From: Paenibacillus endoradicis
GTDB lineage: Bacteria; Bacillota; Bacilli; Paenibacillales; Paenibacillaceae
Length of the DNA: 64,000 nucleotides
Reading direction: 5' to 3'
NCBI RefSeq assembly: GCF_024721975.1
Contig: NZ_JANQBB010000001.1
Coordinates: 1,291,422 to 1,355,421 of the forward strand
Positions 1-7,846 of the stretch are shown one piece after another (position 1 is the stretch's first letter; each line of letters begins with the position of its first letter). The notes under the pieces were generated by a model. It was not told where the DNA came from, did not search any database, and worked only from the letters and a program-made list of their open reading frames with translations. The position numbers and the translations under genes were made by a program.

Positions 1-30
1 TTAATGTTAAAAATAAGAGTCTTTTGAATT

Positions 31-561
31 TCATGATTGTTTATTCTCCTTTAATAGTTGTTGTTCCAGCACTTGAATTAATTCTTCAGCGGAAATTTCC
101 TTAGGGTATTGAAATTCTAAATTATTGATAAATACTGTTGGAACCATTTTGACGTCACGAGCAATGGCTTCAGCAGTCACTTGAAGACTAATTTCAATAT
201 TCTGTTCTTCTTCCTTCAATCCATGCTTCTTATCAATATATTCCTTAATACCATGACTTGAAAATTTATCCCATGTCTCCTGATCTTTAAATAAAGCCTT
301 AACATTGTCTAATGTTTTTATAGGATCATTGTAGTCTAAGTTAAGATTGATCAGTGTTCCTGGTAATAGCATTTCTCGAGGTTTATCATAATGTTTAACA
401 ATTAATTCAACTTTGTTCTGGTTTATGTATTGTAGAAGCACTTCATCTACAAGTTTATAAAATGACGCACAATATGGACATGCTAGATTTAAGAACACTT
501 CTACTTTTATTGGTGCTTCTGTATGACCTAACGTTAAATGTGTATTCTTGATTTTTTCCAA
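31..561 (-). CDS. DsbA-family thioredoxin-fold oxidoreductase (cytoplasmic)
   Basis: A 176-residue thioredoxin-fold protein of the DsbA/Thioredoxin_4 type, expected to catalyse thiol-disulfide exchange. The redox motif CPYC lies near residue 28 in NLACPYCASF, and the cis-proline loop is MVPTVFIN near the C-terminus. There is no signal peptide or membrane anchor, so it probably acts in the cytosol. The start is a TTG, preceded by GAGGG at good spacing. A consensus promoter lies about 160 bases upstream, leaving a long leader. The family call is firm; the substrate is unknown. Confidence 0.85.
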   Translation of the reverse strand: MEKIKNTHLTLGHTEAPIKVEVFLNLACPYCASFYKLVDEVLLQYINQNKVELIVKHYDKPREMLLPGTLINLNLDYNDPIKTLDNVKALFKDQETWDKFSSHGIKEYIDKKHGLKEEEQNIEISLQVTAEAIARDVKMVPTVFINNLEFQYPKEISAEELIQVLEQQLLKENKQS

Positions 562-719
562 ATTAAAAACCCTCTTTTCTATTATTTTTCACTAGATTTA
601 CATATTTCATTGTTTGTTAATTCGTTTGGTGAAATTAATAATGTTAAAACAAGCTGTAAATGTGAATTTCAAAACATTTTTTGCATAAAAAATTGTTGCA
701 ATTAGGAATTTATGTATTA

Positions 720-748
720 AATATAACTAAACTTATCGGAATTGTCAA
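720..748 (-). promoter_or_regulatory. SigA-type promoter for the DsbA-like gene
   Basis: Read on the minus strand, TTGACA (743-748) and TATATT (720-725) are separated by exactly 17 bases. This points at the gene ending at 31 and implies a 5' leader of about 150 bases in which I see no obvious riboswitch. Confidence 0.6.
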
Positions 749-1203
749 CATATAATTAAAGTAGTACAAATTGTAATATTAGTGTGTTATATTCTCAAAC
801 TATAAGAGAAACTTTTTTATAAAATATGGATCTCTTGAATACGAAAAATGTAATCATATAGGTTTCTACTACTGTGATTTTAACAACTATTTCTTTATAA
901 TCTATCTTCCTCTCTTCAAGATAAGTAAACTACTATTTTCAAGCGTAGCAATAAGTCTTCAGTTTGTTGTTGCTTTAACCTGTTTGATCGAGGTGTTATA
1001 AATACTTCATAACAAGAACAAAAGGAACACCTTACTCATCACTTTTAAACAATAAATAGAGGTGATCAGCTCGTATAATGAACTAACCATCCTCTATTTA
1101 CGTTACTACAATTGAATTAGTCTAACACTTTATTTTTCAGTCTAAAAAAGAAGGAGCCACATTCTAAGACTTGATTAATAAATTCTTAGATTGTAGCTGT
1201 TTA
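749..1203. other. gene-free AT-rich stretch with hairpins
   Basis: No convincing gene is seen. It holds an imperfect hairpin with AATAGAGG and CCTCTATT arms around 1055-1105 that contains a worn copy of the palindromic repeat (ATGAACTAACC). A second imperfect stem (about 1155-1199, arms built on TTCTAAGA and TCTTAGA) directly precedes the intact palindrome at 1204. Confidence 0.4.
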
Positions 1204-1232
1204 ATTGAACTAACGTTCTCCATTAGCTGAAT
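1204..1232 (+). repeat. dispersed palindromic repeat, copy 1
   Basis: Hairpin with CTAACG-TTCTC-CATTAG core flanked by ATTGAA and CTGAAT. It belongs to the family listed through 18.3 kb and lies upstream of the S41 peptidase gene. Confidence 0.7.
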
Positions 1233-1310
1233 GAATGACTGGACTAATTTTACATTTACATCTATTCTATAACTGATATTGAAACTCGATGTGTAGAGAG
1301 GATGTTCTTA

Positions 1311-2303
1311 TTGGCCCATTCCGAACTGAGCAACGATTTAATAAAAGACACGATTGAATCTCTAGCAAACCTGTTGGAGGAATTTTATGTTTTTCCAGAG
1401 AAAGCAGTAAAAATTCGAGTCGATCTTTTCGAAAAGCTATCTGAAGGTGAATATAGAGAAGCAGTTAATGGGTATGCCCTATCCGAAGTCATAACAAATC
1501 AAATGCAGAAAATAAGCAATGACCTCCATTTAAATTTATACTTTAGTGAAGACGTATTACCCTCAAAGTCCAATGATTCTGGGAGCAGTGACTATACGGA
1601 ACTACGACTAAAACTAAATAACTACGGGTTTGAGAAGGTAGAGAGATTACCAGGAAATATCGGTTATCTAGTATTAAATGAGTTTGCGCCTCCTGAGCTT
1701 GCAGGTGAAACAGCTGCAAACGCTATGAGTTTTGTAGGAGATACAAGTGGATTAATAGTAGATCTTAGAAACAATTCAGGTGGAACCTCTTTTATGGTCG
1801 CATTTATCTCCAGTTATCTGTTGGATAATTCTTCACCCGTGCATTTAAACGATCTTTATTGGCGCTCTTATAATGTCACACAATCATTTTGGAGTTTACC
1901 TTTCGTCCCTGGAAAACGATTTGGAGGAAACAAGCCTATTTGCATATTGACCAGTAACATAACCTGTTCGGCAGCTGAGGAGTTCGCCTATAGTTTACAG
2001 GCCCTTGATAGAGCACAAATTATCGGAGAAAAAACCAAAGGGGGCGCAAATCCAGGAGGCATCCATCGAATTAACGACCATTTTCAAGCATTTATTCCGA
2101 ATGGTCGTGCGATTAATCCGATTACAAAAGATAATTGGGAAGGGAGAGGCGTTATTCCCGATTTAAAGGTCGCTAGTGAAGAGGCTTATGATATAGCCTA
2201 TAAGACACTCCTTAATAAAGTTCTAGAGAATAATTCAAAACATCCGAATCAGGGAGAAGATCAACTAATAGCAGAGATCAAAAACAAATTAACATTGCTT
2301 TAA
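1311..2303 (+). CDS. S41 family peptidase (tail-specific protease-like)
   Basis: About 330 residues. The S41 catalytic core is visible: VDLRNNSGG (the strand-turn before the active site), then SNITCSAAEEFAY carrying the nucleophilic serine, then the GEKTKGGANPGG segment. It resembles the IRBP/C-terminal-processing peptidases that lack a PDZ domain. No signal peptide is evident, which argues for a cytoplasmic enzyme. An ATG at 1302 is possible, but AGAGAGG abuts it; the in-frame TTG at 1311 has correct spacing, so I chose it. A strong hairpin terminator follows. Confidence 0.85.
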   Translation: MAHSELSNDLIKDTIESLANLLEEFYVFPEKAVKIRVDLFEKLSEGEYREAVNGYALSEVITNQMQKISNDLHLNLYFSEDVLPSKSNDSGSSDYTELRLKLNNYGFEKVERLPGNIGYLVLNEFAPPELAGETAANAMSFVGDTSGLIVDLRNNSGGTSFMVAFISSYLLDNSSPVHLNDLYWRSYNVTQSFWSLPFVPGKRFGGNKPICILTSNITCSAAEEFAYSLQALDRAQIIGEKTKGGANPGGIHRINDHFQAFIPNGRAINPITKDNWEGRGVIPDLKVASEEAYDIAYKTLLNKVLENNSKHPNQGEDQLIAEIKNKLTLL

Positions 2304-2344
2304 TCGTTACTTAATGCTATTTAAATAAAATCAATTCACAGATC

Positions 2345-2376
2345 AAAAAGCTGCCGTTGTAATTCGGCAGCTTTTT
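2345..2376 (+). terminator. Rho-independent terminator after S41 peptidase
   Basis: Perfect 12-bp stem AAAAAGCTGCCG / CGGCAGCTTTTT with an 8-base loop. It ends in a T-run on the plus strand and an equivalent run on the minus strand, so it can also stop minus-strand transcripts. Confidence 0.85.
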
Positions 2377-2378
2377 GA

Positions 2379-2407
2379 GTTAAGCTAAAGTGTTCCGTTA
2401 GCGTAAC
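2379..2407 (+). repeat. dispersed palindromic repeat, copy 2
   Basis: Inverted arms GTTAAGCTAA and TTAGCGTAAC around AGTGTTCCG. It lies 31 bases downstream of the stop codon of the minus-strand lipoprotein gene. Confidence 0.6.
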
Positions 2408-2437
2408 AAGGCTACTGCTTATTAATATATTTTTCTG

Positions 2438-3073
2438 TTATTGCATTACATAAAGAATTTTTATCTCACTAACAAAACCTTCTTTTACTTCAAATTGTAG
2501 GTACTCAACTTGCTCATTACTCAATACATATGCACAATTATTAGGGTCAGTTCTACCATCAAGAGCTATCTCTAAATCAGGATAAGAATTCTTTACTTCT
2601 TCAATCTTATCTCCAATTTCAATTCCCTTAGATGTTTTGTAGTCTTTTTTGTTAACGACCATCTCCATTATCCAAAAATCTTTACCATTTTCTTTAGGAG
2701 AAGTAAGTTTGATTTGAAGTCCATCGTATTCCAATGTTTTAATAAAAGACCCTTTTAGTGTATCTGCCTCATTACCAAGTTCTTCAATATTCTGCGAAAT
2801 TGGTTCGCCTAATATTTTTTGTAAATCAACTTTGTTATCCCAGTCTTTAAGAGTGATAATTGAATTATTAATAATTAATGAATAATCATTAGTGTCGTTA
2901 TCTTCAATTGTTTGTTCCGTATTGTCCTCATTTGTCCCTTTTGGTGTCTCCCCTGATATATTCTCGTTAGTACTGATCGCATTTTGATTGGGATTAGGTT
3001 CAGATACTGTACATCCTGTAAAAGCAGATGTGAGAATAATAAAAATCAAAGTTATCAAAATTCTTTTCATCAT
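2438..3073 (-). CDS. predicted lipoprotein of unknown function
   Basis: The 211-residue product starts with a lipoprotein signal peptide ending at lipobox TSAFTGC, followed by an acidic, Asn/Thr-rich linker to about residue 65. A globular domain follows that I do not recognise. It includes GIEIGDKIEEVKNSYPDLE, a pattern seen in small secreted domains whose helix is placed by a GD(K)xxEV turn. Expected location is the outer face of the membrane. AGGAGG precedes a double ATG start. Confidence 0.75.
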   Translation of the reverse strand: MMKRILITLIFIILTSAFTGCTVSEPNPNQNAISTNENISGETPKGTNEDNTEQTIEDNDTNDYSLIINNSIITLKDWDNKVDLQKILGEPISQNIEELGNEADTLKGSFIKTLEYDGLQIKLTSPKENGKDFWIMEMVVNKKDYKTSKGIEIGDKIEEVKNSYPDLEIALDGRTDPNNCAYVLSNEQVEYLQFEVKEGFVSEIKILYVMQ

Positions 3074-3129
3074 TTTTCCTCCTCGTACTTAATTTATAGT
3101 TCTATACGCATTATCTACTCTTTTTGTTG

Positions 3130-3153
3130 CGTTAAACTGCCCGTTAGCTTAAT
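3130..3153 (+). repeat. dispersed palindromic repeat, copy 3
   Basis: GTTAAACTGCCCGTTAGCTTAA. It overlaps the last codons of the small minus-strand membrane gene starting at 3325. Confidence 0.6.
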
Positions 3154-3325
3154 TGGTTACACTTATATAATTGTAAATTCCAATCAAGACCAGTAAGACC
3201 ACGAACACAATTATAAAAATTAAGATGAACTTCAATACGTTTGATACTTGAGGTTTGTTTTGGGCTTGATTCTCAAGAGAAGTTATACGGCTTTTTAGTT
3301 CTTGAATCTCCTTTTCATTATCCAT
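3149..3325 (-). CDS. 58-residue coiled-coil/TM protein
   Basis: A small gene with AGGGGGA at good spacing before ATG. Residues 1-30 are charged and helical (MDNEKEIQELKSRITSLENQ), followed by one strongly hydrophobic span (FILIFIIVFVVLLVLIGIY) and a short tail. The likely product is a membrane-anchored coiled-coil peptide. No family is recognised. The repeat copy at 3130-3153 overlaps its 3' end. Confidence 0.65.
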   Translation of the reverse strand: MDNEKEIQELKSRITSLENQAQNKPQVSNVLKFILIFIIVFVVLLVLIGIYNYISVTN

Positions 3326-3383
3326 TGGTAATCCCCCTTATTAACACTACTTATCACGCTCCTACATAATACCATATATTGGA

Positions 3384-3406
3384 ATCAGTCTGCCTGTTAG
3401 CTCAAT
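3384..3406 (+). repeat. dispersed palindromic repeat, copy 4 (degenerate)
   Basis: CAGTCTGCCTGTTAGCTCAATGA keeps the right arm (GTTAGCTCAAT) but has a worn left arm. No gene lies between it and the next copy. Confidence 0.5.
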
Positions 3407-3448
3407 GAAAAAACAGGCTTCCGTAGCGCCTACTCATCAATGTATATC

Positions 3449-3477
3449 ATTCAACTATAGTTCTCTGTTAGCTGAAC
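3449..3477 (+). repeat. dispersed palindromic repeat, copy 5
   Basis: ATTCAACTATAGTTCTCTGTTAGCTGAAC with arms TTCAACTA and TTAGCTGAA. It begins three bases beyond the stop codon of the minus-strand gene that ends at 3480. Confidence 0.65.
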
Positions 3478-3479
3478 CG

Positions 3480-3683
3480 TCATTGTTTTTCCTTTGTGAT
3501 AACGTAAGCTGTGATAAAAGAGATTTGAAGAGAAATAACAAATGAAATTATTAGTAATCCATTATCACCTTCGCGCATTAATAAAACTGATAACAAATTG
3601 AATGCTATAATCGTAATTAAAACCACAACAATAAAAACAGCAACCAGTTTTAGTAAGCTTCCACTTTTTGCTCGATTTCTCAA
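3480..3683 (-). CDS. 67-residue two-TM protein
   Basis: Short basic N-terminus, then two hydrophobic spans (about residues 11-34 and 42-62) and a Lys-rich tail. TTG start with AGGGGGATTAACGC upstream. No family is recognised. The palindromic repeat touches its 3' end, as for its neighbours. Confidence 0.6.
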   Translation of the reverse strand: MRNRAKSGSLLKLVAVFIVVVLITIIAFNLLSVLLMREGDNGLLIISFVISLQISFITAYVITKEKQ

Positions 3684-3758
3684 GCGTTAATCCCCCTAAC
3701 AGTAATAAGAACGATATTTATCACTATCTTTATTATTGTTATATATCACGTAATATCA

Positions 3759-4532
3759 CTATCTTGTTTTTGAAGTCACCGTTGATATATTCTCTTGAGA
3801 AAATTCATACCACGTTACATCCCTTTTAGCATCTTCTTCTTTAACAAAAGCTTTATATGAATCTTTAGTAACTAGTTTATTATTGATGTAGTATGCTATG
3901 GCGAATATGGTGAATGATTCATCAGTAGCACTTGATTCATGATAAGCAAATTTGTCTGTTTCACAGGAATTGGTTTGGAATCTTAATTTTCCATATCCGT
4001 TGTAAGTTAACCCGCCGCTTAACCATCTAAATGTTCCGTCAGTTTTAAGATCGCTTAACTGGTCGTTTCCAAAAAAACAGCCATAGACTTCACCGTTCAT
4101 ATAATGCAGGACTTCAACAAAATTTGGATTCTCATCTACTGTTAATCCAAGAACAACTTCGGGTATTTTGTCACCATCCATATCAAGCACTGCAAAGTGA
4201 TTTATTTTAGATGTAGTTCCATAAATCTCGTTATTAGTTAAAAAATTATTCAAATATACCTTTTTCTTAGTTTCTATGCTGTAAAATTCAATTTTATTTT
4301 GCAATACTATCTTATATGCTTCCATTGCTAAACTCTTATTGTTCTCAGGTTTAATTTCAGAAGGAGTAATATGGGCAGAAGAAGTAATTGTTGGAACACT
4401 AGTGTCAAAAATTTCATTACTATTTGTGCTACTGTAATTATTTAGGTTTAAACTACTTTTATTGATGGAACACGCAGTTATTGAAATACTTAACAGAAAC
4501 ATAAGAAGCACACACTTAATTTGTGATTTCAT
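3759..4532 (-). CDS. predicted lipoprotein with FG-GAP/VCBS-like segment
   Basis: 257 residues with a lipoprotein signal peptide (lipobox SITAC) and a Ser/Asn/Thr-rich linker. The segment LDMDGDKIPEVVLGL near residue 117 matches the Dx(D/N)GDxxPE calcium-loop signature of FG-GAP/VCBS-type surface repeats. The rest is unrecognised and rich in aromatic residues. Probably an extracytoplasmic anchored protein. GAGGAGAG precedes the ATG. Confidence 0.75.
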   Translation of the reverse strand: MKSQIKCVLLMFLLSISITACSINKSSLNLNNYSSTNSNEIFDTSVPTITSSAHITPSEIKPENNKSLAMEAYKIVLQNKIEFYSIETKKKVYLNNFLTNNEIYGTTSKINHFAVLDMDGDKIPEVVLGLTVDENPNFVEVLHYMNGEVYGCFFGNDQLSDLKTDGTFRWLSGGLTYNGYGKLRFQTNSCETDKFAYHESSATDESFTIFAIAYYINNKLVTKDSYKAFVKEEDAKRDVTWYEFSQENISTVTSKTR

Positions 4533-4677
4533 TTAATCTCTCCTCAACTATTTGCTTCTGTCGCACTTCATAATACAGATTAATAAACTTAAAGCTATGT
4601 AGTTCTTATTTATACTCATCTAAAAACCTCCATTAATTTTCCGTTTTATTATTACGTAATAACTCGGAAAAAAGTTC

Positions 4678-4833
4678 TTATATGACAACAATATTTCTGT
4701 ATAAGGATAAAGATGCAGCGCTTGGTTCCACATCTCCATCGAATTTCCACCAATTTGAAAGATACCAAGATGCTTTAGGACTAATTATCGATAGTACTCC
4801 AATAATTAAAAAGAGGATTACAAAAATCCACAT
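4678..4833 (-). CDS. DUF6199-like small membrane protein
   Basis: 51 residues: one hydrophobic helix (IFVILFLIIGVLSIISP), then KASWYLSNWWKFDGDVEPS, a pattern I associate with the small Firmicutes DUF6199 proteins. GGAGGG lies 6 bases before the ATG. The C-terminus is slightly shorter than I would expect, so it may be clipped. Function unknown. Confidence 0.6.
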   Translation of the reverse strand: MWIFVILFLIIGVLSIISPKASWYLSNWWKFDGDVEPSAASLSLYRNIVVI

Positions 4834-4984
4834 TAGCTTCCCTCCATATTTGTTAATTGTTTATAGTCTGTTAGATTACACTAAATGTTTAATTGTATTA
4901 TATTTTCTGTCTGTCATATAACGTTCAAGTATTCATGAACTTCCACAGGAAGTTGTCACTGAATCTACTACTCTGCCAATAGCA

Positions 4985-5239
4985 TCATAGTAACCAAGGC
5001 GGAGCCGGTGAAACAATTACATAACCAAGCCAGCCTATACTTTCCACAACATCATAATCATAAATATTTCCATATGCTACTACTTCATTTGTTTCTTTTT
5101 TTATGACAACAGTTGGTTCTAATCTCTCATTCAACATATCAAGTATTTGCTTAGGTGTTAAAGGAAATTGGAATCTTGGACTAATGTAAAACAGTTCCTT
5201 TTCTGATTGAGGAAAGGTACAAATTGTTTCTAAATCTAT
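4985..5239 (-). pseudogene. GNAT acetyltransferase remnant
   Basis: An open frame without a start reads LETICTFPQSEKELFYISPR, followed by FPLTPKQILDMLNER, PTVVIKKETNEVVAYG and WLGYVIVSP. This is the usual N-terminal half of GNAT N-acetyltransferases up to the strand before the acetyl-CoA loop. It then ends at a stop, so the RGxG acetyl-CoA site is missing. A stop also lies just upstream of the first codon. Clearly a dead fragment. Confidence 0.65.
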
Positions 5240-5288
5240 ATTTTGAAGTCACGTGAGTCAGCTCCTCTGCCAAAATCATCACCAGTGA

Positions 5289-5341
5289 CCGAGGAGCGTA
5301 TGCGACGATGCGTTAATGCAGTGTTATACGCTGTTACTACC
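5289..5341 (+). repeat. second dispersed repeat, copy 1
   Basis: About 53 bases starting CCGAGGAGCGTATGCG and ending CTGTTACTACC, with GCGTAT/ATACGC arms. It aligns along its length with 11102-11152 and, like that copy, lies just beyond the 3' end of a minus-strand gene (here the one ending at 5390). Confidence 0.55.
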
Positions 5342-5389
5342 CTCATTGAACTACTTTCATTATGTCATTTAACTCATTCGTTTTTACAA

Positions 5390-5764
5390 TTATTTAAATT
5401 TCTCGAGATACAACCACAAAATCTCATAGTGGCCAACAAGTTTGTCCGAGATTTCTTCGATATTTCGGATTGCAGGATCTACGCCATATTTATCTACGCC
5501 TCCATCAAGAACAAACGAACCATTTAAAGGTATTTCATCCCTGAATTTATGTAAGGCCACAATATATTCTTGAGGTGTCTGTTTGTCGGGGGATAGCTTT
5601 TCTACGTCATGAGTTTCTATCGGTATAGCTAAATTAACCACAATCGTCATAGGTATGGTAATTAATCTACCGAGTCCTGTATAAGGAAACAGTTGCACCA
5701 TCAAAATTATCATGAGAACCGTAATCAAAAAAGTTGCCACACTGCAAACAACTATTTTCTTCAA
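5390..5764 (-). CDS. 124-residue secreted or membrane-anchored protein
   Basis: Starts with TTG behind GAGGTGAT. Residues 4-28 are a long hydrophobic span (signal anchor or uncleaved signal). A short external-looking domain follows, containing SPDKQTPQEYIVALHKFRDE and LDGGVDKYGVDPAIRNIEEI. I do not recognise the family. The second repeat family sits just after its stop. Confidence 0.6.
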   Translation of the reverse strand: MKKIVVCSVATFLITVLMIILMVQLFPYTGLGRLITIPMTIVVNLAIPIETHDVEKLSPDKQTPQEYIVALHKFRDEIPLNGSFVLDGGVDKYGVDPAIRNIEEISDKLVGHYEILWLYLEKFK

Positions 5765-5893
5765 GGTATCACCTCTATAATTAAATTCTCAACATTATAT
5801 ACACTATTGATAATCATGTATTAACGTCCTTGTTTTTCATATAGTAATTGTGTATAACACTATATTTATGAACTTCGTTAATTTACTATGATG

Positions 5894-5922
5894 TTTGTAA
5901 TAAACGAAACCTTAACAATATA
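5894..5922 (+). repeat. 29-bp direct repeat, copy 1
   Basis: TTTGTAATAAACGAAACCTT and the following AACAATATA match 14225-14253 with four mismatches. No gene is associated. Confidence 0.4.
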
Positions 5923-6025
5923 ATCACTTCATTATTATAACAAATAATTCCACATATAGTTCATATTACAAATGTTTTCGTTGTCGATTATACTCATCTT
6001 AATTAATGTCCAAGAGATGTTGCTA

Positions 6026-6206
6026 TTGATAATTACGCTTCATGGAAGAGATTTTAAGATTTATGGCTATCGAGTAATTGAAGGATAATACACTTATGTA
6101 TTTGCTACTGATGAAGAACACAACATTTTATAAATTGTCATGGACTAATGCTAATGAACCAAATAACTACAATACAACAATCCTCGTTATTCACCACAGT
6201 GTTTAA
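6026..6206 (+). pseudogene. decayed copy of the 60-residue protein gene at 17420
   Basis: The DNA aligns closely with the gene at 17420-17599 over its whole length. Glu in EGEY has become a TAA stop (GGATAATAC versus GGAGAATAT), and an insertion near 6131 breaks the frame. Homology extends past the gene on both sides, from about 5994 to the palindromic repeat at 6306, so this is a duplicated segment and not just a gene. Confidence 0.8.
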
Positions 6207-6262
6207 AAGCCAAAAAAAGCCACCCTTCCCATTACGGTAGAGCGACTTTCATTATGCCTCTT

Positions 6263-6282
6263 GCTAAGAAAAAATTCCTTTC
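6263..6282 (+). repeat. GCTAAGG hairpin family, degenerate copy
   Basis: GCTAAGAAAAAATTCCTTTC, a worn version of the 22-bp palindrome seen at 23850, 42348 and 54649. Nearly identical to 17654-17673. Confidence 0.5.
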
Positions 6283-6305
6283 ATTTACTAATTAGAATCC
6301 TATTT

Positions 6306-6334
6306 ATTGTTCTAACGTTCTTCGATAGCTGAAT
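6306..6334 (+). repeat. dispersed palindromic repeat, copy 6
   Basis: ATTGTTCTAACGTTCTTCGATAGCTGAAT. It marks the right-hand end of the duplicated segment and lies 63 bases beyond the stop of the minus-strand gene at 6397. Confidence 0.65.
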
Positions 6335-6396
6335 GACCTTATCACCAAACTGTGGTAGGTTTAGGCTTTTATTTAAAATACTATTTAACATACAAC

Positions 6397-6645
6397 CTAC
6401 TTTATAGATTGAGCTATTCCAAAGAGCACATCCGCTGTAACATGATTCCCTATCCGACTATCTACTGCCAGACGGTAATGCCATCCGTTTTTTTCAAACA
6501 CTAAAATATTGAATCGTCCCCTAGTCTTTGGGGATTTAGTTGTAATGTAAAGGGCTTCACTACCGTCTTTGAATTTGTATTTTCCCCAATCTTTCTTTGA
6601 CTTCCCTAAGTCTAATTTTTGCTCAATAGATCTTACATCAATCAT
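6397..6645 (-). CDS. 82-residue hypothetical protein
   Basis: A small soluble, basic protein with motifs DWGKYKFKDGSEALYITTK and GWHYRLAVDSRIG. It has no membrane segment and no recognised family. The ribosome site before its ATG is weak. Just upstream on the same strand a short frame (ending at a TAG near 6668) encodes LKLPIRLPPMEF and FQIEYLHEA, which looks like the tail of another broken gene. This gene may therefore itself be a 3' fragment. Confidence 0.45.
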   Translation of the reverse strand: MIDVRSIEQKLDLGKSKKDWGKYKFKDGSEALYITTKSPKTRGRFNILVFEKNGWHYRLAVDSRIGNHVTADVLFGIAQSIK

Positions 6646-6800
6646 ATAGTGGTTTTTCTCTAAGCTTCATGGAGGTATTCTATTTGAAATTCGTCGTTAT
6701 AATTCTCCTTGTCGTTTACACATCTACCAAAATGATGAGTAAATTCCATAGGTGGTAATCTAATCGGTAATTTAAGTTCTCTTTGATTAAACGTTTCGCA

Positions 6801-7264
6801 TTAGTTTTCCCAGTTGAGATCCTCGATGTTTATCTTCTCCACTTCACCAACTCGGCAGCCGGAACAATAGAGAAACTCAAGTAGCGCTCGTTCCCTAAGT
6901 GACTGACAAGAGATCTTTAAGTGGATAACTTCTTCCTCGATCAAAAACTTAGGAATACGTTTATCCAGTTTTGGTTCTCTTAATTTTAGAGAGGGATCTG
7001 AAGTCAGGTACGTCTCCTCATAAGCATAGCGAAAAAGGGAAAGAACAAACCGAATTCGATGCCCTAGGTCGCTAGGCTTAAATCTATCAGCTTGTTTGGC
7101 CAAGTACTCCTTCAGCATTGTTAACGTTATCTCTGATATTTCGAGATCGCCAAGTTCCAACATCAGCATTTTTGCTGGAGGACATAAGCTTTTAATGTTT
7201 TCGGACTAAATCCTTGAATACGTTTGTCAGCCTCGTACAACCGCCACAACTCACTCAAGTTCAT
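6801..7264 (-). pseudogene. tyrosine recombinase (integrase), frameshifted and truncated
   Basis: The N-terminal SAM-like core-binding region starts at ATG 7264 (MNLSELWRLYEADKRIQGFS) behind GGGAGG. A frameshift in a run of A near 7170 moves to the frame reading LEISEITLTMLKEYLAKQAD. The catalytic domain begins with LLEFLYCSGCRVGEVEKI, carrying the first catalytic Arg, then stops after about 15 more residues. The H-x-x-R box and the nucleophilic Tyr are absent, so no recombinase activity is possible. Confidence 0.75.
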
Positions 7265-7332
7265 TACAAAACCTCCCTTTAGAAGCTATTAATCTAGTTT
7301 GCTTCTAAGTAGAGGTTTTAATTTACTTGCTT

Positions 7333-7361
7333 TTTGAACTAGCGTTCCCTGTTAGCTCAAT
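7333..7361 (+). repeat. dispersed palindromic repeat, copy 7
   Basis: TTTGAACTAGCGTTCCCTGTTAGCTCAAT, 44 bases beyond the stop of the minus-strand gene at 7405. Confidence 0.7.
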
Positions 7362-7404
7362 TCGATTAATAAATCACAGAACACAACAAAAATGGAATAG
7401 CATT

Positions 7405-7695
7405 TTATACTTTTGCTTTTACACCCCTTTTTCTGTTAAAAGAGAGAATAATAAAGTTAATCCACGTTATTACTGGGATGGACGATACTAATGTATAACG
7501 ACTATGAAAATCAATTCCAAACAATCTTGATTCCTCGTCTAAGTTGTACAGAAACCAATATGCTAATCCCAATATTAACATGTTGATGACAAAGGCTGAT
7601 AACATACCTTGCCATTTTCTTTTTCTGTTCCTCATTATAAGGATGGATAATATTGTTGAAATGATTAAAGAACAGGCTATGAAAACAAAGTTCAA
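7405..7695 (-). CDS. 96-residue three-TM protein
   Basis: TTG start behind AAGGTGGTG. Three hydrophobic spans are visible (about residues 2-20, 33-52 and 67-85), separated by a basic loop (RNRKRKWQ), and the tail is basic. Integral membrane protein of unknown role. The palindromic repeat follows its stop. Confidence 0.6.
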   Translation of the reverse strand: MNFVFIACSLIISTILSILIMRNRKRKWQGMLSAFVINMLILGLAYWFLYNLDEESRLFGIDFHSRYTLVSSIPVITWINFIILSFNRKRGVKAKV

Positions 7696-7740
7696 TCCTG
7701 CACCACCTTATACTATATTTGTATAGTATTCGAGAAGTAA

Positions 7741-7767
7741 CTTTACTATCCTTCCAGTTAGCGTGGA
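7741..7767 (+). repeat. dispersed palindromic repeat, copy 8 (degenerate), with adjoining hairpin
   Basis: CTATCCTTCCAGTTAGCGTG keeps the core. Immediately after it, GGCAG (7771-7775) and CTGCC (7791-7795) form a second small hairpin, an arrangement also seen next to copies at 1204, 8565 and 11046. Confidence 0.5.
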
Positions 7768-7810
7768 AAAGGCAGCCAAATTAATTCTGACTGCCTCATT
7801 TTGGTCTGTA

Positions 7811-7838
7811 TTAAGCCCAAGTTCCCGGTTAGCATAAT
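7811..7838 (+). repeat. dispersed palindromic repeat, copy 9 (degenerate)
   Basis: TTAAGCCCAAGTTCCCGGTTAGCATAAT, nine bases beyond the natural stop of the methyltransferase pseudogene. Confidence 0.5.
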
Positions 7839-7846
7839 AACAATAA

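Noticed and set aside
2984..3196. 70-codon plus-strand frame
   Set aside because: Antisense to the lipoprotein signal region and the 58-residue gene, both of which have strong ribosome sites.
5243..5527. 94-codon plus-strand frame
   Set aside because: It runs through the second repeat family and overlaps the 3' end of the minus-strand gene at 5390; no ribosome site.
6801..7264. Integron integrase
   Set aside because: It lacks the C-terminal half, and the visible part shows no IntI-specific insertion; it looks like an ordinary XerC/phage-type recombinase.
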